This document shows positions 51,434 to 63,162 of a stretch of DNA of 64,000 nt, piece by piece. The number at the start of each line of letters is the position of its first letter. Within the stretch, counting starts at the first letter, position 1. The DNA lies in assembly GCA_020543525.1 (NCBI GenBank), contig JAHYIO010000033.1, positions 372,001 to 436,000 on the forward strand, in the 5' to 3' direction. The notes under the pieces are model-generated. The model was given only the letters and a program-made list of their open reading frames with translations, had not been told where the DNA came from and did not search any database. The position numbers and the translations under genes are program-made. This stretch comes from Coriolopsis trogii. Taxonomy: Eukaryota > Basidiomycota > Agaricomycetes > Polyporales > Polyporaceae.

Positions 51434-53940
51434 TTATACGTTACTTGACTGTCTCGTTAGTTCGACTCTGAGGGGGAGCGATGGCTTCTCGCTATTGTAC
51501 CCGACACTCGGATACTGAATCGCTCCGACATTCCAGACGACTTCGTCATGAAGACCTGTCGCGGGTTGTAGCTTGAAGTTCTCCATCAACATGCACAGGA
51601 CGACTTCTGAGCTCGATCGTAATTTGGGCTCGCGTGAAAAGGTGCTTCGTAAGACTGCAAAAGAAAGACGCACTCATTTCCATCTGCGAGAACTTGAAAC
51701 CGCTGAGAAGGGTCGCGTCAGTATGTCTCCTCGACCTTCGCTCACGGACATAGGGACAGGAACGGCACTCACATGCATGATCTACCACCGCCCAGGAACG
51801 TCATCCTATGTAGCGTGTAAGGGTCATCGCGTCACGCTCAGTCGGTTCTAACTGCTCTGTAGCACGCTGCTTACAAGTTCGAGTACACTCCGGGTATGTG
51901 AGCCTTGGTGAGTGGCTCGGGGAGAGGATCGAGCCATCGCTCCGGCTTCCATTCGTCCGAGTCAGGGCCCCATAATGCGGGATTGCGATTAGAGGCGAGG
52001 ATGGCGACCATGACGTTCGTGTTCTTGGGTACCGCGATTTCGTGTATGAGCGTCCCGTCTCGGCCGCGAATCGGGGTGCTGAGCGGAAGGACGGCGTCCT
52101 TGCGTGCCCTGTATGGGAGAAGTATTATATGTCATCTGGGCATTAGCCCCAAGGCATCATGGCTTTCCATGGGGGCGAGACTCACGTTTTCGCGAGGTTC
52201 ATCAAAGGAGGATATCTGTGTGAACGTGTGCATCATGAATGACCGGGCGGCACGACAGCGGGTGATACAAGCCTCACAATCTCAATATCTCACGGCAGAC
52301 CGCTTCGAGGTACGGGAGGGCGTTGAGCGCATCGTACGAAAGATGCGCGCCATCGTGATCCCTTTTGGCGCTGCTGATCTCGTGCCGGAGCCGCTCCTGG
52401 ACGTCCGGATGCTGTGAGAGCAGATGGAGGATACGACCGAGTGCGCTTGAAGTCGTGTCCATGGCGGCGAAGACTAGCGTCCTGGAGACAACGACGTAGG
52501 GATCAGCGAGACGCGTGACGCAGTGTAGTAGCGAGTAGCAAGGCGGCAACGACTCACGACACTTGACCAATGACTTCGTCGTCCGGGAGCCTGTCTTCCT
52601 CGGAAGCCATCATGTTTGCCTGGACTGAGCACAAACCTCACTCTTGATCAGCAGCGTTCTCGTTCATATGTATACGGTGAAGAATGCTCACGCAGTTTGC
52701 TCATAATATCCTTAGTATTTTCACCGATCTCCTCGCCTTTTTCGAGCGCGGCCTTCTTCGCATTGAAGATCCCGCAGGCGGTGGCGTGCATCACGTCAGC
52801 GCCTTCCTTCAGCTTCTGCACGCGCCAATACGGGATGTGGTCTACGACCCATCGGCGGAAGCGTGCTGGACCCAATTTGCAGAGCACGTGGGCAAGGGCG
52901 CGGAACAGAACCATGGGGTAGAGGGTAGGACTACGAAGAAGGTAAAGATACTGCCAGCGCAGGAGTGGACGTTAAGAACGCACCCTAGACTCTTCATCGC
53001 ATCACCAAAGGCATTCGGGGTTCCGGCCGTGAAGTCATCAAATGAGTGACCGAAGCCTCCTTGCCCCACTAGCTCTAGTGCACCTCGACTCATCCATTCC
53101 AACATGTCAATGTTCTTGGGCCCATCTGCGAGTTGGTGACTGATAGCATCGCGTAACTAGAAATTGAACAGGATGAGAGCTCCTCACAGGACAGACACAA
53201 AGGAGATGCGTACACGGTCAGTAACTTCATAGAATATTGGAAGCATGTGTCGCATATGGGTAGTGGAGAAGACGGGGTTCAGAAGCTTGCGCTGCTTTCG
53301 GTGACGATCACCTGCACGGACTGTTCAGCTCCTGTCGGAAATATGAATGCGACTACGTACCGAGAGTTGCCAGTAGTCCATTGCCGAACATGAGCTGGTT
53401 GATTCTGAGCACATCGTAAGCGTCGAATGAGGGTGAGTGGTGAATGAATTAGCCAGTAGACCTACGCTAGGAACGCCGCACTTTCCTCAAATATATGCTG
53501 GTCTTTGACAACGATATGATGTAGCGCCGTTGGATCGTAGACATATAACCATTTATCCTGGGGTGCTTGAACATGTCAGGGAAGACGGCCGGGTTCATGC
53601 ACTTGATGTACAAACCCCCATGATTCCATCGATCTTGACGACTTGCCCGTATTGGCTGTTGACACGATGCAAGAATTCCCAGCCCCCGCGGCGATCAAAC
53701 AACTTCTGCAAATGCCCTGCCGCATCGAACTTGGGCTTAGAACATACGCGCACATATTGTGGAGCTCATACCTGTAAGCCAACTGGCATGGGGAGGTGGA
53801 CCTGGAATGTTATCTAGTAGCGATCTCCGGAGGAGATGGGTATAGATCCACCACAGGGTGATGACAAGAGTTGCGATCGATGCAGCCTGCCAGCTAGTGC
53901 CATGACCCAATGACACGTTCGCCGCTTGTATACTGCCCAT
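51434..53940 (-). CDS. Cytochrome P450 monooxygenase (paralogue B)
   Basis: This 561-residue microsomal P450 is paralogous to that at 10936-13466. It has a hydrophobic anchor (ATLVITLWWIYTHLL), the hinge IPGPPP, an I-helix AAMDTTSSALGRI, CREILRL (ExxR), PERW and the haem loop FLGGGRSCIG with Cys about 494. Fourteen exons: 53772-53940, 53616-53716, 53466-53557, 53361-53404, 53214-53311, 52984-53156, 52692-52930, 52558-52624, 52278-52481, 52186-52215, 51875-52108, 51773-51805, 51675-51703, 51434-51606; total 1686 nt, closing in frame. Nine exons have exactly the same length as in paralogue A (92, 44, 98, 173, 67, 30, 234, 33, 29 nt). Substrate unknown. The gene looks intact. No flanking copy of the two-exon family is present here. 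Confidence 0.92.
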
Positions 53941-54659
53941 GATCTTTGAGAGACAGAGGGTAGTCATCGCGGCCGAGGGAGGAACGAGAGATGGACAGCA
54001 TTGCCCCCACGCTTCCCATGATTCATGCTAACGCACAGAGAGACTCTTGGCATCGACTTGACAATGACAGACTGTGGGGACATACACTGCATGGTCAGGA
54101 TATGAAATAACTGGATTAGGAACAACGGTCATAGACCCGACGGCCACGACATGCATGGGGCAAAAAACCAGGCCGTGAAAGGCGAGTTATTTTCCCGCGC
54201 AGTCTTTCCTTTCCCGTAGATATGATGACGATTTCCTACGGCCGGATTGTATATCTTTATCTTACTAAGAAAGCGTGAAAGGAGGCCTTCGCTGAGCCTT
54301 TCACTACAATGTAGACCTTTCCCTTGGTGAGAAAGGCTTCCTTTTCCCAAAAACCTATGGAAATGGTCAATAAGGCATTGATATCCCTGCGCAGAATATG
54401 GGTGTTGAACTCCCGTGAAAGGCAAGACTGCGCGGGAAGAAAACTCGCCTTTCACGGTCTGAGTTTTCGCCTGATGCACGTCGTGGGCGAGAGTAATAGA
54501 GATCTGTCGTCATGTGACCGCGTGTCGAGCGCCCAGACGCGTAGTCTTGTCCCAACTCCTCTCAATTTGTCTCTTGTCCTCACCCGCCAGTCCTGGGTTC
54601 AGTTGCTCTTATATCTGAAACTTGAAGCGCTCCTCTTGGTGAACTTCCTCGTTGCGGTT
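53941..54659. other. Divergent spacer holding an inverted-repeat element
   Basis: This 719-bp spacer lies between the starts of P450 paralogue B (-) and RAD9 (+). Nearly half of it is the 347-bp inverted-repeat element described separately. Confidence 0.6.
54142..54488. mobile_element. MITE-like inverted-repeat element
   Basis: Two arms of about 75 bp, 54142-54216 and 54414-54488, are inverted copies. The left arm carries CGTGAAAGGCGAGTTATTTT followed by CCCGCGCAGTCTTTCCTTTCCCG. The reverse complement of the right arm gives CGTGAAAGGCGAGTTTTCTT then CCCGCGCAGTCTTGCCTTTCACG, and the match continues outwards through (G/C)CCACGAC(A/G)TGCAT. Inside, the motif GTGAAAGG / CCTTTCAC recurs (275-282, 297-304), so the arms can fold on themselves as well as on each other. 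There is no coding capacity. I see no convincing target-site duplication. A non-autonomous DNA transposon (MITE) or a hairpin RNA locus are the two readings. Confidence 0.65.
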
Positions 54660-56720
54660 ATGCAGGCAACCCTGGACGTGACAGGACTCAAACGTACGTA
54701 TGTTGATTTCTATTAGGCACGCAAACAATGTCGTTCATACTTTGTAGATCTCACAAGGGCTCTGCAATGCCTCTCTAAGTTTGGCGATGAGGTGGTTATA
54801 ACCGCGACCATTGACACTTTTGCTATATCTGCGACGAACAACGCTCAGTCAGCATATGGTCGTTTCAAGTATCCGAGGTCCTTCTTCAGCAAATATCGCG
54901 TAGATGCGCTTCAGGCAGATGACGGAGATACATCAGTTTCTGGGCAGATTGGAGCAAAGGTGCGTTGGCTCTGCTGTTCCTCTATGCTGAGTATATTCAA
55001 TGGTTATACAGCCCTTATTGGCGATCCTGAAGCACAAGGCGAACGAGAAGGCTTGCGAGAAGTGCGAGCTTGTCGTAACCGACGGGCCCTCACAGAATGC
55101 CCACTTCGATGGCGAAGACGACGAAGAGTGGGATACGCTCGAGAGCAGATTAACAGTGCGTCTCCATTGCAAACACGGTAACTATCATACCTGTGCTCAT
55201 GCACCCCGACCGTAACCCGCCCCCTCGCTCTCGCTCTTTCCTAGTAGCCCACCACCTCCATGTATGCGCATACTGAGATTCTCTCGTCGTATGGTTGCGT
55301 ATAGGTGTCGTGAAGACTCATCGACTCCCACTCAATCCCGCGAACAACCTTTCACCCAGCATGTTGAATCCTGCGTTCGAATCTCGCTTGACCGTCGGTC
55401 CAAAGGCACTGAAAAGCCTGCTGGAACATTTCCCTTTTGGTAAAGGGAGCAAGGCAGACCCACAACTGATCTGGAATTTCTCGGACGATGATGTTCAACT
55501 GCGCAGCCTGGAGTCGGCGATAGACACGAAAGGTTCTCAGATATTCTGTCGCAGCGACTACCAGGTACTAACACCTTGTCAAGGGCGTCCCCAGCTGGTC
55601 ACAGAGCTTACCATAAGCGCAGAGGAATTCGATCACTACGACCTGCAGACGGGGCCGATGACAATAGGGTTTCATTTGCGGGAGTTCAACGTGAGTGTAT
55701 GCTGTCCATTCGCGCTCTGCTCACACGGCTCATGTATTGTCTGCTCTAACAAAGGCCACAATCGCGTTCGCGGAGGCTTCGCAGACTGCGTTGGAGATTC
55801 GCTTTTCGGACCCTGCAGAGCCAATTGTGATCTCGGTCGACAGCGAGCTCTCGGAGACGCTCTTCGTCATCGCCTCAAGCCACCTGCAGTCGTTCTCCCA
55901 ACGAGGGTCACAGAGGAGCCAACGCGACGATAACGCGCGAGACAACGGGGGTGCGCCCGCCAAAGGAAAGAAGCGGCCACTCGAGGACGACAGCAATCAG
56001 CGTCACCCGCGTGTCGTGGATAGACAGAAGAGGCCGATGAAGGTCGTCCACGTAGCGGACCGCGCGTCCGTCGCGCGGGAGATGCGACCCGCCCCAGCTC
56101 CTCCACAAGAGCCTCAGCCATCATGGGCCATCTTGACTGCCGCACAACGACCGTACCAACACCAGGGAGACGATCGCGAATACGACTACACTGATGATCA
56201 GGTGCAGTACGAGAGCGCGGGGCCGTCCCAGCCAGAAGTAGGGAGGGCTTTCGGCGGAGATATCACCACGGGCAAGGGCAAAGGTAGAGCGAAGGACGTT
56301 GAGCCGCTGTTCCTACCTAGTTCGCAGCTGTCGCAGCTACCGCCCGCTGCAGAAGCGGCGATTATCGACTCGGGGCTCGGGATCGAGCATATGACTGCGG
56401 AAGAGCTCGAAGCGATGCTTGAAGGCGACGCTGAGGAGGTCGAGTTCACGCAAGGGAAGGCCAGGTCGGAGGAAGAAGAGGACGAGCTCCGGGGAGACGA
56501 CGACTGGCATATGGGCGACGGGATCGATTTTGGGCAGGGCGGGAGGTCGGGAAGTGACGAGAAGGGGGATAGCTTCGAGTTGGTGGATGACGTCGAGATG
56601 GGGCCGACGCAGCATGACGAAGGTTCGAAGGTGAGCAAGATCTTGCTGTCGTTGTGTTGTCATGTCGTGCCACCGAGCTAACCTCATATGCAGGTTTTCC
56701 GACCACTCTTTGACGACTGA
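54660..56720 (+). CDS. RAD9: RAD9, 9-1-1 checkpoint clamp subunit
   Basis: This 549-residue homologue of RAD9 forms with RAD1 and HUS1 the PCNA-like ring loaded at damaged DNA to activate the ATR kinase. The N-terminal clamp region spans about residues 1-280: HLTRALQCLSKFGDEVVI, SFFSKY, then LNPAFESRLTVGPKALKSLLEHF, QLVTELTISAEEFDHYD and ALEIRFSDPAEPIVI. A long disordered acidic tail follows, ending KVFRPLFDD, a conserved-type C-terminus. Exons 54660-54693, 54748-54959, 55012-55177, 55305-55532, 55584-55690, 55755-56630 and 56694-56720 total 1650 nt and close in frame. The intron 55533-55583 is 51 nt, a multiple of three with a good TACTAAC branch site, so it is easily missed. Without it the protein gains 17 residues. 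Confidence 0.88.
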
Positions 56721-57656
56721 ATGTGATGACATTGAGGTCACATTCCTGGTCGATCGATGAGCTCAGTATTTGCAGGATGCAGACCAAACCGGGTCCATAC
56801 CTGTATGCTTCCCCTAGGCGTCTGTGTCGAATACTATCGGCTAGAGGTCAACGGTGTACTCCTCGAATTGTCAAGAAGGCATATGAATGTAACAGAAAGG
56901 CTTAGGGCCGTTCCAACTCTTCCACCAAGAAGTTCCTCAACCAACGATCGGTAATTCCGAACAAGTCATTTCGAAGCGTTCGATCTTTCTCGAACCAAAA
57001 CCTCCATAACTAAGTAACAATTTGACCCCTCTTTCCCGTTCCTGGCCCAACAATGACGACTGTCAGCTGATGAGCAGGTCCCGTTCTCGTAGTCGTTCTG
57101 TCGTTTGATGAAATAACACTCACTATTTGCTCTTCGAGGCTTCCTTAGGCCTCCGTCAACGATTGCGACGGTCGCGCTACTGTTCGACTCGTACGTGTGC
57201 AACGCAAAGTCCCTGTATCCGGACGGAACAGTATCGAACGCCGATGTTGGAAATTGTGAGTGCCGAAGTCGTCCTATGACATTCTGCTTTGTTTGGAACG
57301 AAGACCGGGATGTCAATATCTTGGGGCAGACATCGACAGGTCAATCGAGCAGTAGCATTTTCCTGCAGTGAGCAAGCCATACAGGTACATCGTCCTTTTT
57401 CCTAATTCCCCCTTTTTACAAAAAGCATACAACATCGTAGACGCAGAACGTCAACCCCCAAACACAGGAACGAGCTCCAGCATACAACGCACCCCACAAG
57501 GGGCCCCAAAATGTCTAGTAATACAGCGCGAATAGAGTCTAAAGCGTCCTTGAGTGATCGTAAGATTCGTCATCATGAATGCGTGTATCTGCGAGGTTTG
57601 TCAGTCCATGCTGCGACGTGCCTCGCATACACAATCACGTACAAGGAGGGATATGC
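56721..57656. other. Intergenic region, no gene seen
   Basis: This 0.9-kb AT-richer spacer lies between RAD9 (+) and a small convergent gene (-). A 116-codon minus frame at 56966-57316 lacks coding character. Confidence 0.5.
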
Positions 57657-58013
57657 CTATGAGCTCGGTGATGATGAGGGGTCGGTGGCGGGTTGACCTC
57701 CGTTCAGGAAAATGTCGCGGAGGTCGAGCGAGCTCTTCTTGCGCCGGACGGTGCGCACTGTGTTGCTCACGGGTGCGGCATCCTCCTGGGCCATGTCCAC
57801 ATCCTCATCGCTGCCGCTCTCGCCGCTTTTGCGAGGGAAGGGTAAGTCGACGCTCTGCGGACCGTCTGATTCATCGACGTCAAGGCCGGCGGCTGAGCGG
57901 ATCTGCTGGCCTCGCCTCTTCGAAATGGTGGGTGTGAGCGAGGCCGTGCGGGTATGCGGGGAGGACGTGAAGGTGGAGAGGTCCCATGCGGGCATCGCGG
58001 GGGTAGCAGTCAT
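57657..58013 (-). CDS. Small acidic/basic disordered protein, 118 residues
   Basis: I do not recognise this single-exon gene. It starts MTATPAMPAWDLSTFTSS, contains an acidic ESGSDEDVDMAQED segment, a basic RTVRRKKSS patch and a compact SLDLRDIFLNGG motif, and ends in a serine run. The patterned charge and Ser-Pro/Thr-Pro sites suggest a phosphorylated regulatory protein (inference). The ATG lies in a reasonable context (CGACATGAC). It has no introns, so support rests on composition and an uninterrupted frame only. Confidence 0.55.
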   Translation of the reverse strand: MTATPAMPAWDLSTFTSSPHTRTASLTPTISKRRGQQIRSAAGLDVDESDGPQSVDLPFPRKSGESGSDEDVDMAQEDAAPVSNTVRTVRRKKSSLDLRDIFLNGGQPATDPSSSPSS

Positions 58014-58749
58014 GTCGTGTGAGGTCGTGAGTGGTATCGCGAGTCGAGGACTCGATCAATCAGAAGTGTGGTTGAGTTGGACGCGAGAGAGGCGTGGTTG
58101 ATGTCAGTGGGCAAACCGCACTCGTGGAGAGTGATGGCGGTATATATACTGCACCACCGGAACATGCACGAACGGCACAAGGGATCTGGAGTGGTGATTC
58201 AGCCACAGCTGGGGTGGCCCCGGATTCCGGGGACTGGAGCGTGCGGACGTCACCCTCGTATGTTTGCTTGGCCGGGGGGCATTCCGGGAGCGGTGGACGA
58301 TCGAGACTCGAGGTTGAGAAAGTGGAATGGAGTAGAGGCCGAGACCTGCGAGAACTTTCTCCCCTCATACTCTCCAGAGGCTGTGCTAGATATTGCTCGA
58401 TTCGCACAGCTCCGGGCGGGACCTGTCCTCCTCCGGTACAGCTACGGCCTCCTCACGTCGGCGACATCATAATGTTGCACACACAGTCATGTCGAAAACA
58501 TACCTGACCGCGTCAGCAGGGCACTGGCAGTGTTAACAAGAACGGAGAGCGAGAGAGAGAAGTCGGACCGAGAGTCGGAATGACTCCGATGGCTCCATTT
58601 CCCGAACGCGTGAGTCACGCTGTGACATAGCGCGTTTGCAGGTCTGGACTCGAGGCGTGTCCCTCCCCTTGCCACTTGGACTTTCGTGCCATCACTCGCA
58701 CTCCCACACGGTACACCTGTTATTACTTCTTGACACCACATCGTCGACG

Positions 58750-59946
58750 ATGGCCACTATGCACCACGCTCCCCTCAAGCCTATCTCGAACGGCCCCAAA
58801 GCAATTCACGCCCAGCGCGTTCCCGCTCCAGACCATGACTTCTCCAAGACCGCACCCGCTAAACCCTCGACGTCAGTCGCTCGTTCATGCAGCCAATGTC
58901 GCCGTCCTGTACCCGCTGGCGCGGCATACAAATGGTGCGAAGTCTGCCGCCAGAAAGAACGCGATAAGGCGAAGAAGAAAAAGGCCCGCGCTCTAGAACG
59001 CAGTGCTCAGGCGGCCCATGCATCGTCGGTTCTTGCAGGGGGTCGCGAGCTGAATGAGGAAATCTATGATGCTCTGGGCATTGTCGCGCGGGACAATGAC
59101 ATTCAGATGAGCGAGGCCGACGGAGTTCTGGGCGATGGACGCGCTGACCGGTCGAAAAAGAGGACTGTCTCTGATGCGGAGACGGACGATCTCGGGTTTG
59201 AATCTACTGCGACAACGCGGATGGAGTTTCAGGCCGAAGAGGATCTAATCCACGCGTTCGGTGAACGATCTCGCATTTTCCGTACATCGCGCGCCAACTC
59301 TCTGAGTCCTGCATATGTCAACCTCTACGGGTCGTTCACCATTGTCATGGATCCCGACGTGCGTGAGGAACGCCGCGTTGAGCGCGTCATAGAACAACTC
59401 AAACAGTCGGCGAACCTCAAACTCGGGTACGTGGCTATATGCTCTTATTTTGCCTCAGCCGAACTCATTGGGCGCGCATATAGTGATCTGGTAAGGCGCG
59501 ACAGCGACAAATCGCGCTGTGGGCACGCCCGGACGTATTGGTGCGCCTGCAACCCTCCACCCAAGCCTCCCCAGCCGGAATTCGGGTCGCGCCCACCTGC
59601 CTTTCCCATGTCTACATCAAATCCTCCTGGAGCCACGCTCTCAACGCCGTCTTCCCAACCATCCTTGTCCCAGCCTTCGTTGGCGTCCGGCACGCAGGTC
59701 AAGCGAACGCAAAGCACACTCGCGAGGTGGCTCTCACAGCCGAAATCGGCACGAACTCGCAAGGAGTCTCTCGACGTGATCAACCTCGCCGACGACATGC
59801 CCCCACCCGGATGCGGCGGTACGATCACGGTATACGCCATGTTGGACTCGTCCCACCCTCTCGCAAGCATGGGCATCAAAGGACAGCGTATAGTCGTTCG
59901 CGTAGAACATCCGGGGTGGGACGTCAATTGCGGCTTCCAATGGTAG
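58750..59946 (+). CDS. CxxC-pair zinc-binding-type protein of unknown function
   Basis: This single-exon protein of 398 residues is not one I can name. Residues 47-66 hold two cysteine pairs, CSQC and CEVC, separated by 12 residues and followed by a lysine-rich RQKERDKAKKKK tract. That looks like a small zinc-binding knuckle with a nuclear-localisation-like stretch. The middle is acidic. A second Cys-rich site (CGHARTYWCAC) lies at about 262-272. The C-terminal 40 residues (GTITVYAMLDSSHP ... VRVEHPGWDVNCGFQW) look folded. A nuclear or nucleic-acid-related role is only an inference. A 32-nt GT-AG stretch near 59429 is too short to treat as an intron and the frame is open through it. The ATG at 58750 is chosen over upstream in-frame codons that lie in leader-like sequence. 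Confidence 0.72.
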   Translation: MATMHHAPLKPISNGPKAIHAQRVPAPDHDFSKTAPAKPSTSVARSCSQCRRPVPAGAAYKWCEVCRQKERDKAKKKKARALERSAQAAHASSVLAGGRELNEEIYDALGIVARDNDIQMSEADGVLGDGRADRSKKRTVSDAETDDLGFESTATTRMEFQAEEDLIHAFGERSRIFRTSRANSLSPAYVNLYGSFTIVMDPDVREERRVERVIEQLKQSANLKLGYVAICSYFASAELIGRAYSDLVRRDSDKSRCGHARTYWCACNPPPKPPQPEFGSRPPAFPMSTSNPPGATLSTPSSQPSLSQPSLASGTQVKRTQSTLARWLSQPKSARTRKESLDVINLADDMPPPGCGGTITVYAMLDSSHPLASMGIKGQRIVVRVEHPGWDVNCGFQW

Positions 59947-61400
59947 ATGGATCACGGAGCCTCCAGCGCCAGTGCGCTCTGTTTTATGCTCGTATAATGG
60001 TGATATATCTTGCTAGTTCTTGCTCTCATACTACCCGTGCCTCTAGTGACAACCAGACCCGGTGCGTTGAGTCCTGTCGTCTGTGCGACAAAGTCTTCAG
60101 TCTTTAGGTTCGCCAGCAAAGCCCTCACGAATTGAACGTACGGGTTGTTGCAAGCTGCCTGCTGGATTGCGAGAGATTAGGTGAGGAAAAGGGTCGTGCT
60201 GTCACTCCTATGCTCACTCGACCTATTGATGCTTGCAACAGGAGTCCAATGCGCGCGCAGACAAGCTACGGCTTGACGTGGAATCCACGTCACGGCGAGA
60301 TGGCAGAACACGTTGGAACAAGACCGCCGAACATCTCAATGACGGCATACCGTCTCAGGGCCATATCAGTCCACTTGTCTGTATCAGCTCTACCGTAGAG
60401 CTTAGAGCACTGCAGTGCCACATGGGCACAATTGGTGCTCTGCTGCATCATCAACAGTCTCTGTCCACCCGCTGAGGCTAATATGAATTACGACATCTCT
60501 CCCATGATACTACGCATTCAATTGATCAGGGCGCATCTGCAGGTGAAATCGACGTACACAACTATGAGTTCATTGCACAGGGTACCCGAGCGAGCCCGGA
60601 GGTGACGCCGCACGTGTCCCAGCCATCCGTATCTGCAATGCTGATCCCGTTTCGCTCATGAGCGGACCCTCAACAAACCACAGGTTTCTTGGCATGCAAG
60701 GCGGCAGAGTTAGTGTCAACTCCGACTTCGAGTTGAACCAGTCTGAGTACGTCTGGCATGCAGAGAGCGCTCGAGCCGTTTGGCCATAACCAGACCTTCT
60801 AATTGGCGGAGCGAGAAGGTAAGTCTTGACGGCATCCCGCCCTAAAAGTCTTGCGCAACATCACGGTTGGTGTCAAACCCCATCTTCCTACGATTCGATA
60901 CTCACTTTGTCTGCCGTGACTGCAGCTGTCGCCCGGCTCCGCCGGTATCTTGAGGCTGTGGTCATCGGCGCGCCGAACATGAAAACCAAGTTCTGAAAGA
61001 TTGCCCAACGACCTGCGATCAATACTCCTCGGCTGCATCCTCGTGCGATCTACCGGAAGGAAGGGGAGACCAATTTGAATCGGATGAAGACGTGAAGCTC
61101 TCGGGGACCCTATGCGATGGTCCGACGGCTTACTCAGTCGGTCCGATAACGACCCTGCGCGTACTCTGATTCGTGAATATACTTGTGCGACGTCAATGTC
61201 AGGGCGTCAGCGGTAATCACTAGACAGCTTGTGGTTCCGGTGAATTCTTCGCATGCTAAAATTTGGAATGAACGCTCATGTTATCATCAGGTAATCCATG
61301 GCGGCAATGATGATTGAGCCAGCATGGCGTGAAATACTGCACCGACCGTCCGACTCTACTTTGCGCCCCTCGCGACCCGGCCTCAACTCGACGTTGCGTT
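59947..61400. other. 1.45-kb intergenic region, no gene seen
   Basis: Only short scattered frames occur here on either strand. No terminal repeats, transposase fragments or RNA gene are recognisable by eye. Confidence 0.5.
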
Positions 61401-63162
61401 ATGACGGAGGATTCAACCCATCTTATCGCTGAGACGGCGGCACTGTGAGTCCGCAGAATATCTGGTGATCATTCTATCATCTGAGCAGGTGTCATAGTCA
61501 GATTGGGAACTATATCGCATACGGGGCGTCCGGTAAGTTGGCGCGCTGTCTGTTTCAACTCTCGAGACCGGTCTTTTGTTGATTTCATGGTAGCGCTCTA
61601 CATCTACCATTACTTTGAGACATTCACAGAAGAAATCAGCCTATTTTGGAGTCAAAAGTTCAAGGCGTCGACTCTACTCTTCCTCACAAATCGATATCTC
61701 GCCTTGTTCCTATATGCGGCTTCTCTGACGCCTTCGTTCTCATCTCCTACATATCTGGTACGTCGCCCTACATTCTGAACATACGAGAGCACTGAATGGG
61801 AAACTAGGGGTACGACTTTCTATGACCTTCCATCTCAGGGCGGCGCTGATTCGCTTTGAGTCTAGATGCAGGATTATCCTCAACACTATCGACGTCGTTG
61901 AGTATTCTCAATACCTCCCATGGGCCGGTAGGTCGCTCACTTTCGTCTCAACACTCGGACTTACGAGTTTCACGCGCTCTGTCAGTCTTCGCAGCCTGCA
62001 GAACCTACGCACTCGGAAAGCAAAATCGTATCCTGAGTTTATGTGTCTTTCTCCTGTCGGTCGCCCCGATGGTGATCAACCTCTTTGTGAGTATTACTCT
62101 TGTTTGCGGAACGGTCAAGTTTCTGATGCGTGTCGATGGAGTTTGAGTTCCATAACACTCGGATCCTGTTCGCCCCGTCTTCAGAGTGTACTGAGAGTAC
62201 TACCATCGAGCCTAAGGTCTACCTCATGTGAGCATATGCGCATAGCGTCCGGATTAGTCACTCACATCCTGCGCAGAAGTCAGTGATTTTAATTATTGTC
62301 CCGAACTCGCTCACAGAAGCTCCGCTGGTAGCTGTCATACTGGCTCGTGGAGGACCAATAGCAGCTGATGCCTGCGTTCTGATCGTCACATGGCTGGCGA
62401 CATATCAAACCAGCAGGAACTCGTCTGTTCTAAGAGGAACGACGCCCTCTCTAGCCAAGATTTTGTTTAGGAATGGTACGAGTCGATACCGCCACGCCCT
62501 ACTCCTTACTGACTTTGGTCACTGACGAGTGCTTGATATCTCACAGGTACTATTTTCTTCATGTATGTGTAATGTCTTCCCCAGTCCTCGCTTTGTGGAC
62601 TCGCCGCTAACATTCCCTGCAGCGTACCCTTCATAGGCAACGTCCTACAACTGTCACTTGTACTGGCCGACGTACGTATCCCCGCAACGCTCGTCCATCT
62701 CTCCGAGTACCCTGACGGCATGTATCTTCTCGCAGTTGCTGTCCAACGGCCGCTTCGTCTACAACATACCTTTCGCCGCCGTCCTCGTCGAATGGTACGT
62801 CCATACCTCTCATCTCGCCACCAGGCACACGCCATGATTCGCACTCGTGCTCAACAACGAAAACCCGTAGCTTCACAGCCATCCTGGTATCGCGCTTCCT
62901 GCTCGACCTCCAGGCGGCCTACCACGAGCTGATGTGCCAACGCTCGCTGTCTATGATGAGCTCGGTCGACTTCAGCCCGGTGATGGGCTCGTTGGGCGTG
63001 CCGCTGTCTGCGCCTGGCGAAGAGGGCGTCACTACGGCTGTTGAGGGTCTCGCGGTTTCCAGGCTCGATGTGAGAAGCATGGAAATGGGGTACGACGAGC
63101 CCGCGTCTGCGGGGCCGCTGTTGGGAGTAGAGAGGAGCGATCGAGAGTCCGTGGTATGCTGA
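61401..63162 (+). CDS. DUF6533 multi-spanning membrane protein
   Basis: This is a predicted seven-helix membrane protein of a family expanded in Agaricomycetes, of unknown function and sometimes compared with receptors. Exons 61401-61444, 61498-61532 and 61594 onward give MTEDSTHLIAETAAL, QIGNYIAYGAS and ALYIYHYFETFTEEISLFW, the DUF6533 start, then FLTNRYLAL. Later segments include DVVEYSQYLPW, FAACRTYALGKQNRIL, VAPMVINLF, CTESTTIEPKVYL, ARGGPIAADACVLIVTW, FRNGTIFFIVPFIGNVLQLSLVLAD, NIPFAAVLVE and SRFLLDLQAAYHELM, ending with a polar tail at 63162. Two internal junctions (near 61760-61805 and 62205-62325) do not resolve into one frame with standard splice sites. The gene is either spliced in a way I could not see or partly decayed. 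Confidence 0.7.

Noticed and set aside
59429..59460. 32-nt GT-AG segment as an intron in the CxxC gene
   Set aside because: Too short for this genome's introns, and the frame is open and coding-like through it.
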